A stretch of 21,881 bases of DNA, from the NCBI GenBank assembly GCA_025999935.1, contig BNXY01000043.1, forward strand, positions 1 to 21,881, written 5' to 3'. The notes below the pieces were generated by a model. It was not told the origin of the DNA and made no database searches. It saw nothing but the letters and a program-made list of their open reading frames with translations. This DNA is from Bacteroidia bacterium (GTDB lineage Bacteria; Bacteroidota; Bacteroidia; Bacteroidales; Azobacteroidaceae). Made by a program: the position numbers and the translations under genes. Of the stretch, positions 12,949 through 20,650 are shown piece after piece; the stretch's first letter is position 1, and every line of letters starts with the position of its first letter.

Positions 12949-14457
12949 TTATCCTTCTGCGATTACATCTTCCTTTTCCGGCCCCCAAGGTTCCGGCGTT
13001 GAATCGGGATTGAACGGATTGAAATAATAAATCTTTTTCGTATCTAAGTATTTCAGGAACAACGGGAGGCGTTCTTTGAAAGTCGCTTCATTTTTATTTT
13101 CCGTACCCGACCAAGCATCTTCGGCAATAACAGTCACGCGGGGAAAAGTCATGAAATCAAGACGCTTTTTGTCGGCAATCCGTTCCGTCCAGATGTTTGC
13201 CTGAATCCCTAAAATTTGGCGTTCACGTCCTGCCGTCCTATCTTGGATGCTTTCGGGAAACCGATAGGCGACTTCCAAGGTATTGAAAGCGCCGCTCCAA
13301 CGCCGCCCGATTTTGTGCGTATCATGCTGTACAAAATCAAAATAACACGGGATGCGAGGCGAAAGAATTACCCGAAAACCGGCTTTCAAGGCTTGGTCTA
13401 ATACCTGAGGTTTGTCGTGCCGCCACCACATCACAATCATTTTATCGGCGGGGACACCGGATTCAATGATTTCATCCCATCCTATCACGGTTTTGCCCAA
13501 GCCGGCAATTATCTCACAAGCCCGGCGCACAAAATAATGCTCTAATCCCACTTCGTTTCCCAATTGATTGTCTTGGATGAATTGCTGTATCTTGGGGTCT
13601 GTTTTCCATTCTTGATTGCCGAAATGTACTTCGTCGCCGCCGATATGGATATAAGGCGCAGGGAAAAGCGCAGCCACTTCCGTCAAAACGTGACGGAGAA
13701 ATGTATAGGTGGCTTCCGCTGCCGGATAGAATGTAAAACCTGCCCACCGTCCCGTTCCGCCGGTCGAAAATTCCGGATAGGAGCGATATACTGCCGTAGC
13801 GTGTCCGGGCATATCAATTTCGGGAATGACCATGATGTGTCTTTCTCTTGCATATTCAACGATCTCGCGGATATCTTCTTGGGTATAAAAAGCGCGGGGC
13901 GCCTTGCGGTCGCTCCAATTGCCTTCAGCGCCCACGCCGGTCAGTTTCGGATATTGTTTGATTTCAATGCGCCAGCCGGTTTCATCGGTCAAATGCAAAT
14001 GATAACGGTTCATTTTGAGACGCGCCAGAATGTCGAGCTGTTGCAAAACGACTTCCTTGCCGAAGAAATGCCGGGATACATCAAGCATTAATCCGCGCCA
14101 TTCAAAACGGGGTTCATCTTCAATAATCATGCAGGGAATACGCCCATGGACATCGGCCAATTGCAGCAGTGACTGTTTTGCATAGAACACACCCGTTTCT
14201 GTTGCTGCATAACACACAATTTTTTTAGGAGTTATTTCCAAACGGTAATATTCATCGCCGTGATTTTTCTCCGTAACCACAACCATATCTTTGGTTGCCG
14301 GTTTTTTGGTTGGCGCAAAATACCCTTTTCCAAGCGTGACCGATTGCGGTGCGGGGATAATCGGAATTTGCGCGTTCGTTCCTGCCGGAATCAGATACAG
14401 CAGCAAAGCAACAGCGATATTTGCCAGTGCCGAACCTTGTTTCAGAATTGTTATCAT
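12949..14457 (-). CDS. GH20 beta-N-acetylhexosaminidase
   Basis: A 502-residue exported exo-glycosidase that removes terminal beta-linked GlcNAc or GalNAc. The signal peptide runs to about residue 29 (PAGTNAQ). A small alpha/beta GH20b domain (about 30-115) precedes the catalytic barrel: RGLMLDVSRHFF, HLHLTDETGWRIEIKQYPKLT, IPEIDMPGHA and HIGGDEVHFG. The adjacent D275-E276 are the substrate-assisted catalytic pair, and GWDEII follows. It ends soon after the barrel, without the C-terminal domains found in larger Bacteroides homologues. It lies 14 nt downstream of the CBM9-like gene and is probably cotranscribed. Next to SusC/SusD, it suggests a hexosamine-containing target glycan such as a host glycan or chitin-derived sugar. 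Confidence 0.95.
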   Translation of the reverse strand: MITILKQGSALANIAVALLLYLIPAGTNAQIPIIPAPQSVTLGKGYFAPTKKPATKDMVVVTEKNHGDEYYRLEITPKKIVCYAATETGVFYAKQSLLQLADVHGRIPCMIIEDEPRFEWRGLMLDVSRHFFGKEVVLQQLDILARLKMNRYHLHLTDETGWRIEIKQYPKLTGVGAEGNWSDRKAPRAFYTQEDIREIVEYARERHIMVIPEIDMPGHATAVYRSYPEFSTGGTGRWAGFTFYPAAEATYTFLRHVLTEVAALFPAPYIHIGGDEVHFGNQEWKTDPKIQQFIQDNQLGNEVGLEHYFVRRACEIIAGLGKTVIGWDEIIESGVPADKMIVMWWRHDKPQVLDQALKAGFRVILSPRIPCYFDFVQHDTHKIGRRWSGAFNTLEVAYRFPESIQDRTAGRERQILGIQANIWTERIADKKRLDFMTFPRVTVIAEDAWSGTENKNEATFKERLPLFLKYLDTKKIYYFNPFNPDSTPEPWGPEKEDVIAEG

Positions 14458-14471
14458 TCGTTTAATATTGT

Positions 14472-15263
14472 TTATTCAAATCGAATTTCTCCAAAATATT
14501 GAGGCAAATGAAAATCAGGTCTTTCCGTTTTTATTGGATTCCACGATAAAAAATGAGGCGTTTTCAGTTTGTCGCCGCATTTATAAAAATTAGCTTTGGC
14601 TTGTAAACCATCCAAAGAATCTAATTGATTCAGAATAAACACATCAATAGGAATAACCAAAGACAATTCCCATTTACCGGATTTGTTTTCAAGCGGTAAA
14701 TAGCCTAAACTCGACCATCTATCAATGTGATTTAGCAATTCGGCGGTAACATGTTTCCGGCTTTGCCGTCCGGCGCCTGTGCCTGCCAATAGTTTTCCAA
14801 TGCAGTTACACTCAATATTATAGTAGGATTCATTATCAAAAGTAACAAAAAATTCCACGCAGGCGTCCTCCCATATTTTTCCGTTATCTTCTCCGGAAAC
14901 GGCTTTTATGTCCGATTCTTCTACTTGGTAATTGAGCAAGATATTTTTGCCGTCATGCGCAATCCGAAATTTGACATCCGGTTTGTATGGATATTCCGAC
15001 CAATTCACATTAGAAATAGCATGGAATGGAATTTTCTCTTTATCGAAAGTTTCGGATAATTCGGAAGCCTTCCAATCCTTATTTTTTACTTTTTTTACTA
15101 ATAATGTATTCATATCTTTATTATTTAAATTATTTAACAATTCATTCGCTCCCAATGGTAATTTATCTGCCTGTGCTTGCACAAAATAAGTGAAACAAAA
15201 GAAGAAGCAAATAGTAACTATCATAGTAACTATCGCTGTTTTGTTTGTTTTTAGTTGATACAT
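14472..15263 (-). CDS. Secreted CBM9-like carbohydrate-binding protein
   Basis: A 263-residue protein with an N-terminal hydrophobic signal sequence ending near YFVQA-QADK. After a low-complexity linker of about 50 residues rich in Asn, Lys and Leu comes a carbohydrate-binding family 9-like beta-sandwich: VKFRIAHDGKNILLNYQVEE, KIWEDACVEFFVTFDNESYYNIECNCIG, WELSLVIPIDVF, a KANFYKCGD stretch, and the closing HFLSWNPIKTERPDFHLPQYFGEIRF. Such proteins are common near Bacteroidetes glycan loci and probably help hold or present saccharides; no catalytic residues are expected. The frame is open 24 codons further upstream to 15335, but a -7 promoter element at 15282-15289 lies within that stretch, so ATG 15263 is preferred. 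Confidence 0.85.
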   Translation of the reverse strand: MYQLKTNKTAIVTMIVTICFFFCFTYFVQAQADKLPLGANELLNNLNNKDMNTLLVKKVKNKDWKASELSETFDKEKIPFHAISNVNWSEYPYKPDVKFRIAHDGKNILLNYQVEESDIKAVSGEDNGKIWEDACVEFFVTFDNESYYNIECNCIGKLLAGTGAGRQSRKHVTAELLNHIDRWSSLGYLPLENKSGKWELSLVIPIDVFILNQLDSLDGLQAKANFYKCGDKLKTPHFLSWNPIKTERPDFHLPQYFGEIRFE

Positions 15264-15281
15264 AATTTTGAATTTTAAATG

Positions 15282-15289
15282 CAAAGGTA
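15282..15289 (-). promoter_or_regulatory. -7 promoter element for the CBM9-like/GH20 pair
   Basis: On the minus strand this reads TACCTTTG, an exact TAnnTTTG match ending 18 nt before the start codon at 15263. No TTTG -33 element is seen at normal spacing. It would give a leader of only about 12 nt. Confidence 0.5.
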
Positions 15290-15344
15290 ATATTTTATAT
15301 TTTATTTTTTTACATTTTTTTACAAAGCATAACAAAAATTTATA

Positions 15345-15352
15345 TATCTTTG
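15345..15352 (+). promoter_or_regulatory. -7 promoter element for the SusC/SusD pair
   Basis: TATCTTTG matches TAnnTTTG and would start transcription near 15359, leaving an AT-rich leader of about 110 nt before the SusC ATG. A recognisable -33 TTG is absent, which would fit an activator-dependent promoter. The 204-bp divergent region 15264-15467 otherwise shows only A/T-rich sequence and no coding potential. Confidence 0.45.
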
Positions 15353-15467
15353 TGAAAATTTTTAATGCAAATATATAAAATAAAAATCATTCTTGGTTGA
15401 TAAAAGATGAAAAACTAAAAAACAAAATATTTATTACTTTATATATAAACTTTAAAATACAAAATGT

Positions 15468-18400
15468 ATGAACCTAAAAATTAATCAAATCACTAATTAC
15501 AAGTGCTTTAAAAGGAAATTTAAGGAGAAGGCGATTTTATTGTTATTCTTCTTGGCGTTAAGCCAGTTCCTATCGTATTCACAACAAAATTCCCGTATTT
15601 CGGGGGTTGTTACGGATATTTCCGGGGGAGCTATTCCGGGAGTAAATGTAATGAGTAAGCAAACTAAAAACGGAGTGGCGACTGATGTAAATGGGAAATA
15701 CGCCATTGATGCAAATCAAGGAGATATTCTGGTATTCACTTACCTTGGTTATGTTACTCAGGAGATTCCGGTCGGAAACAAAACGCTTATTGATGTGGCT
15801 CTCAAAGAAGACACACAATTACTTGAAGAAGTCGTCGTAGTCGGCTATGGCTCTCAAAAGAAAGCGAACCTGACGGGCGCAGTAGCGTCGGTTGGCGGCG
15901 AACGGCTTGAAAACCGTTCCGTGGTCTCGCTGACGCAGGCTTTGCAGGGAACAACAGCCAACCTCAACATTTCCACGCCCAACGGCGCTCCCGGTACAAA
16001 ACAGAATATCAACATCCGGGGTTATACGGGAATAAAGATTGACGACAGCGGCAACAAATCAAACGTTTCCGGTTCTCCGCTGGTTGTAATCGACGGAATA
16101 CAAGGGGGCGACCTCAGTTCAATCAACATGAACGATGTGGAAAACATTTCTATCCTGAAAGATGCCGCCTCCGCCGCCATTTACGGTTCGAGCGCGCCTT
16201 TCGGCGTTATTATCATAACCACAAAAAAAGGGCGTACCGGAAAACCGGTAATTTCCTACAATAACAATTTCGGATTTTCTGAGGCAATCAACCTTCCGCA
16301 TTATGTAAACTCGCTGGATTTTGCCAATGCGTTTAATGAAGTCGGCGAGAACTCCAATTATACGGCAAAGTTGTTCAACGACGATGTGATACAGCGAATC
16401 AAAGATTATCAGGCCGGAACGCTCAAGGAAGAAACCATGAAAAATCCGAGCAGCGACAACTGGCTGTCGTGGAATGCCGCTAATGCCAACAACGACTGGT
16501 TTGATATTTACTTCAAGAAAGCAAGTTTCAGCCAACAGCACAATGTCGGCGTATCGGGCGGTACGGAAAATTCCAATTACTATGTCGGCTTGGCTTATAA
16601 TCAACAGGATGGTTTATACAACTATGCGAACGACGGATATAAGCGGTACAACGTGCGCGCCAATCTGTCTTCCAACCTGACAAAATGGCTTACGTTCAGC
16701 CTGCGAAGCGCATTTTCGCGCGGTCAGACAGATACGCCTACTATATACAGTAACATCAGCGGCGGCTCTAATTATTCGTATGATTATTTCCACCAGATTG
16801 GCCGTACTTATCCAACCGTGCCGTTGAAAAACCCCGACGGATATTATTCCGAAGGCAGCGGCATCGGAATATTTACCGACGGCGGACGTCGAAAATCGAC
16901 CACGGACAATGCCATATTGACAGGAGAATTTCTTTTCCACCTGCTGCCGGGTTGGGATGTTACCGCCAACTTTACGTACGACGGCTCCTATATTGAAGAC
17001 AGCAACCATCGAAAAACTTTCTACATTGTGAAACCGAGCGGAACAAAAGAAGCCCGTGGCGGATCGTCCCCCAACTATATTGAGCGTAACATGTACAAAA
17101 ATCAGCATTACACAGTCAATGCTTTTACCTCTTACGAAAAAACCTTGGGCAGCCATAACATCAAGGGACTGGTAGGATTTACTCAGGAACTTTACGACAA
17201 TTTGCGTCTGACAGGCTCGAACGATAATTTGTACACCGACGAGATTCCCATGTTGTCCATGACTTACGGAACCAACCGCAGCGCAAGCGACGCCGCTTCG
17301 CAGTTGGCTATCCGCGGCGCATTCGGACGTATCAATTATAATTATCAAGAAAAATATCTTTTTGAACTCAACGGAAGATACGACGGCACTTCCCGCTTCC
17401 TGAAAGAGGTGCGTTACAAATTTTATCCGGGTGTTTCGGCAGGATGGACGATTTCGCGCGAAAATTTCTGGGAACCGATTATGGACTATGTCAATCATCT
17501 TAAACTCAGAGGATCGTATGCAAGTTTGGGCGATCAGTCTTTTACGGACAGCTATTACCCGTTTTATCCCTCATTGGGCGCCAATTCGCCGACGAGTACT
17601 CGCTGGCTATTCAGCGACGGACGGCAATCATCCTTGTGGCAACCCGGACTTGTCAATTACGACCTGACATGGATCACGACCAATACCATAGATTTCGGTG
17701 TCGATATGGCTTTCCTGAAAAACAGGCTTAATTTCAGTTTCGACTGGTACAAGCGCAATGCAAAAGATTTTGCGAGTTTCGGAGAAAAACTTCCGGCGCT
17801 GCTGGGAACATCCGCTCCTCGAATAAACGATGCGGAAACCGAAACCAAAGGTTTTGAAATTACCATCGGATGGAAGGATAAAATAGGCGGCGTTTCTTAC
17901 GGAGTCAACGCTGTGTTGAGCGACTATGTCGGTAAGGTAGTCAAATTCAACAATCCGACCAAACTGATTTCGGACATGTGGTACGACGGAATGACGATGG
18001 GCGAAATCTGGGGTTACGAAACGGTAGGTCTATTCAAAGATCAGGCCGAAATCAGCGCTGCAGACCAATCTTTTCTCAATGCCAACTGGTATGTCGGCGA
18101 CGTACATTACAAAGATATCAGCGGGGACGGGAAAATCAACAGAGGAGACAATACGGTAAATAATCCCGGCGACCGGAAAGTAATCGGCAACTCTACGCCG
18201 CGTTATTCTTTCGGCGTGAATCTCAATGCCGAGTGGAAAGGATTCGACGCCACGCTCTTTCTGCAAGGCGTAGGCAAGCGCGACATTATGTTCGATGCCG
18301 GCTCTAACTATTTTTGGGGTTTTGTAAACAATGAATGGCAATCGTCTTATTTTACGGTGCATACGGATCGCTGGACTCCGGAAAATACCGGCGGATATTA

Positions 18401-18683
18401 CCCCCGCGCCTATTTTACCACCGACAAGAATAAACAGGCGCAAACCCGTTATTTGCAAAATGCAGCTTACCTGCGTCTGAAAAATGTACAGTTGGGCTAC
18501 ACGCTTCCGAAAGCGCTTACCGACAAAATCAAATTTCAAAGCACAAGGTTATTTGTAAATGTTGAAAATCTGGCGACTTTTACCAATTTGATAAAAGTAG
18601 TCGATCCCGAAATTGTGAACGAAAACGCCAAAGTATATCCTTTGCAGAGAACATGGGCTTTCGGTTTGAATGTTAAATTTTAA
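15468..18683 (+). CDS. SusC/RagA-family TonB-dependent outer-membrane transporter
   Basis: A 1071-residue outer-membrane receptor that imports oligosaccharides or other nutrients with its SusD lipoprotein partner. The signal sequence (about 1-39, ending SYSQ) has a long basic N-terminus. A carboxypeptidase-regulatory-like domain follows (RISGVVTD to VALKED, about 43-115), then the TonB box EEVVVVGYG (120-128). The plug follows (about 129-255, with NINIRGYTG, PLVVIDGIQGGDLSSIN, and ENISILKDAASAAIYGSSAPFGVIIITTKKG). The 22-strand barrel ends in WAFGLNVKF with a terminal aromatic residue. There is no N-terminal STN domain, so it is not the type that signals to an anti-sigma factor. SusD starts 12 nt after its stop. 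Confidence 0.96.
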   Translation: MNLKINQITNYKCFKRKFKEKAILLLFFLALSQFLSYSQQNSRISGVVTDISGGAIPGVNVMSKQTKNGVATDVNGKYAIDANQGDILVFTYLGYVTQEIPVGNKTLIDVALKEDTQLLEEVVVVGYGSQKKANLTGAVASVGGERLENRSVVSLTQALQGTTANLNISTPNGAPGTKQNINIRGYTGIKIDDSGNKSNVSGSPLVVIDGIQGGDLSSINMNDVENISILKDAASAAIYGSSAPFGVIIITTKKGRTGKPVISYNNNFGFSEAINLPHYVNSLDFANAFNEVGENSNYTAKLFNDDVIQRIKDYQAGTLKEETMKNPSSDNWLSWNAANANNDWFDIYFKKASFSQQHNVGVSGGTENSNYYVGLAYNQQDGLYNYANDGYKRYNVRANLSSNLTKWLTFSLRSAFSRGQTDTPTIYSNISGGSNYSYDYFHQIGRTYPTVPLKNPDGYYSEGSGIGIFTDGGRRKSTTDNAILTGEFLFHLLPGWDVTANFTYDGSYIEDSNHRKTFYIVKPSGTKEARGGSSPNYIERNMYKNQHYTVNAFTSYEKTLGSHNIKGLVGFTQELYDNLRLTGSNDNLYTDEIPMLSMTYGTNRSASDAASQLAIRGAFGRINYNYQEKYLFELNGRYDGTSRFLKEVRYKFYPGVSAGWTISRENFWEPIMDYVNHLKLRGSYASLGDQSFTDSYYPFYPSLGANSPTSTRWLFSDGRQSSLWQPGLVNYDLTWITTNTIDFGVDMAFLKNRLNFSFDWYKRNAKDFASFGEKLPALLGTSAPRINDAETETKGFEITIGWKDKIGGVSYGVNAVLSDYVGKVVKFNNPTKLISDMWYDGMTMGEIWGYETVGLFKDQAEISAADQSFLNANWYVGDVHYKDISGDGKINRGDNTVNNPGDRKVIGNSTPRYSFGVNLNAEWKGFDATLFLQGVGKRDIMFDAGSNYFWGFVNNEWQSSYFTVHTDRWTPENTGGYYPRAYFTTDKNKQAQTRYLQNAAYLRLKNVQLGYTLPKALTDKIKFQSTRLFVNVENLATFTNLIKVVDPEIVNENAKVYPLQRTWAFGLNVKF

Positions 18684-18695
18684 ATCTTTACAGAA

Positions 18696-20516
18696 ATGAA
18701 AAAAATAAAATATCTTATAGCAATACCGGCGCTTTTTGCACTCTTCATCTCATGCAACGATGAATTTATGGACAGAGCGCCCCTCGATAAAATCAGCGAT
18801 GCGAATTATTGGAAATCAGCCAATGATTTGAAACTGTATGTCAATAACCTGTATAGCCGAAACGACCTGCTGGCCAGAGAAGACGGCTGGGGTTCCATCG
18901 GCCCGTACGGCTGGGACGCCGATAACGGAAGCGATACGGAAGTTCGCTATTACTACGAAGGCCGCATGAACGGCGAAGGAACAATTCCGGATGATGGTAG
19001 CGGTTGGGGCAATGGCGACTGGGAGGCGTTGCGCGACATCAACTACTTTATGGATCATTACAAGACTGTGGAAGAACTTACTTCGTTCGACGCCGTGAAA
19101 CAGTATGTCGGCGAAGCGCTGTTTTTCCGCTCCATTTTCTATTTTAACAAATTGCGACGCTACGGCAATCTTCCGTGGACTTCCGTCACGGTAACGACAT
19201 CATCCGACGTGCTTTTCGGAGAACGTTTGCCGCGTAATCAAGTTGTGGACTCAATTATGGCCGATCTCGACAATGCCGTGAATTACCTGCCGAATCGGTC
19301 GGGCTGGACGGGACGTATTACCAAAGAAACGGCGATGGCTTTGCAAGCCCGTATTGCTCTTTACGAGGGAACATGGGAAAAGTATCATGCCGACGACGCC
19401 TTTAAAGCGGCTGTAAATCAAAGCGCTAAGTTTTTGGAAAAAGCGGCAAAAGTGTCCGGCGATCTTATTGCCTTGGAAGAAGCCGGCGGTTATCCCGGAT
19501 TGGATGGCGTAGGTGCAGAGTTCGGTTACCGCGATTTATTCAATCAGGAGAATCATGCCAACAGCAAAGAAGTGCTTTTCTGGCGCAAGTATGAAGCAGG
19601 CGCTATCAACAGCATCTGGGATCGTTATTCGGCGAACGGTGCAGGCAGAGGCGCAACCAAAAATCTGATGGATTCATACCTGAAAACAGATGGACAACCG
19701 GTTGCTCCCGGCTACAACGACGCTACCCTGCTTGATTTGGCCACAGGCCGCGACCCGCGTTTGGCTCAAACGATTCAAATCAACGACGGCAAGCATTTTC
19801 GCTGGGAAAAAGCAACTCCGCCCGTTTATTTTATAGCTCCGTCTTTCGATGGCTGGGATTCGGAAGAATCCTGCCCCACCGGTTATCAAATTTATAAGGG
19901 ACACAATTTCCGTTATGCGGATGCACGCGCTTCAGGTCAGGGATTGCAGGCGCTTATTTATTTCCGCTATGGAGAAACGCTGCTGATATACGCCGAAGCC
20001 AAAGCGGAACTTGGAACCATCAATCAGAGTGACTTGGACAAAAGTATAAATAAATTGCGCGACCGCGTGGGGATGCCGCACCTGACTACCGGTGTTGCGG
20101 TTGATCCCAATTTCGAGTTTGCCGGTCTTTCGCCGATTATTCAGGCCGTTCGCCGTGAACGCAAAGTGGAATTAGCCTGCGAAGGTTTCCGCGTGGACGA
20201 TATTATGCGTTGGGCGGCAGCCGGAGAACTCATAGTAGATAAAATACCGGTCGGCGCAAAATTAGCGCAATGGACCAATTTTAAATTTGACGATTACTTG
20301 CCGGAAGCCACTCCCGACTTGTCGAGACAAAAGGTATTCGATGAAAGGGTTAGCGCACTGGCAGCGGATGCCGACGGATATATCAAAATCTTTAAAAACA
20401 CACTGAACGGAGGAACGCAAGGTTTCAAATTCAATGTGAACAGAGATTATCTGTATCCGATTCCAACCAACCAATTGACATTAAATCCTAAATTGGGACA
20501 AAATCCGGGATGGTAA
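18696..20516 (+). CDS. SusD/RagB-family surface nutrient-binding lipoprotein
   Basis: A 606-residue lipoprotein with signal peptide ending FISC (C20). The following NDEF carries an acidic pair like the Bacteroidetes surface-export signal, fitting exposure on the cell surface. The N-terminal RagB/SusD domain shows MDRAPLDKISDANYWKSANDLKLYVNNLY and the tetratricopeptide-like region with VGEALFFRSIFYFNKLRRYGNLPW. The C-terminal part has LIYFRYGETLLIYAEAKAELG, INKLRDRVGMPHL and RRERKVELACEGFRVDDIMRWAA, all family hallmarks. It forms the lid on the SusC barrel and binds the glycan. Ligand specificity cannot be read from the sequence. A strong terminator follows 24 nt after the stop. Confidence 0.96.
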   Translation: MKKIKYLIAIPALFALFISCNDEFMDRAPLDKISDANYWKSANDLKLYVNNLYSRNDLLAREDGWGSIGPYGWDADNGSDTEVRYYYEGRMNGEGTIPDDGSGWGNGDWEALRDINYFMDHYKTVEELTSFDAVKQYVGEALFFRSIFYFNKLRRYGNLPWTSVTVTTSSDVLFGERLPRNQVVDSIMADLDNAVNYLPNRSGWTGRITKETAMALQARIALYEGTWEKYHADDAFKAAVNQSAKFLEKAAKVSGDLIALEEAGGYPGLDGVGAEFGYRDLFNQENHANSKEVLFWRKYEAGAINSIWDRYSANGAGRGATKNLMDSYLKTDGQPVAPGYNDATLLDLATGRDPRLAQTIQINDGKHFRWEKATPPVYFIAPSFDGWDSEESCPTGYQIYKGHNFRYADARASGQGLQALIYFRYGETLLIYAEAKAELGTINQSDLDKSINKLRDRVGMPHLTTGVAVDPNFEFAGLSPIIQAVRRERKVELACEGFRVDDIMRWAAAGELIVDKIPVGAKLAQWTNFKFDDYLPEATPDLSRQKVFDERVSALAADADGYIKIFKNTLNGGTQGFKFNVNRDYLYPIPTNQLTLNPKLGQNPGW

Positions 20517-20540
20517 ATTCCGTATAGAAAATAGAATTTA

Positions 20541-20586
20541 ACAATAAAAAAAGACTGCCCATTTTCGAGCAGTCTTTTTTTATTGT
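20541..20586. terminator. Perfect 18-bp bidirectional intrinsic terminator
   Basis: ACAATAAAAAAAGACTGC at 20541-20558 and GCAGTCTTTTTTTATTGT at 20569-20586 are exact reverse complements around a 10-nt loop. The GACTGC core with flanking A and T tracts works in both directions. It ends the SusC/SusD transcript and, from the other strand, the fimbrillin/FISUMP gene that stops 65 nt away. Confidence 0.92.
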
Positions 20587-20650
20587 AATTTAAAGTGAGG
20601 AGCCACACACTCGCGCGCCTCCACACTACACACATTATGTATATACGATA

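Noticed and set aside
13564..14091. 175-codon open frame on the plus strand inside the GH20 gene
   Set aside because: It is antisense to the conserved GH20 catalytic core, with no promoter or recognisable domain.
16614..17498. 294-codon open frame on the minus strand inside the SusC gene
   Set aside because: It lies antisense to the unmistakable SusC barrel, has no recognisable motif, and its composition (runs of Val, Ile, Arg) is that of an antisense shadow.
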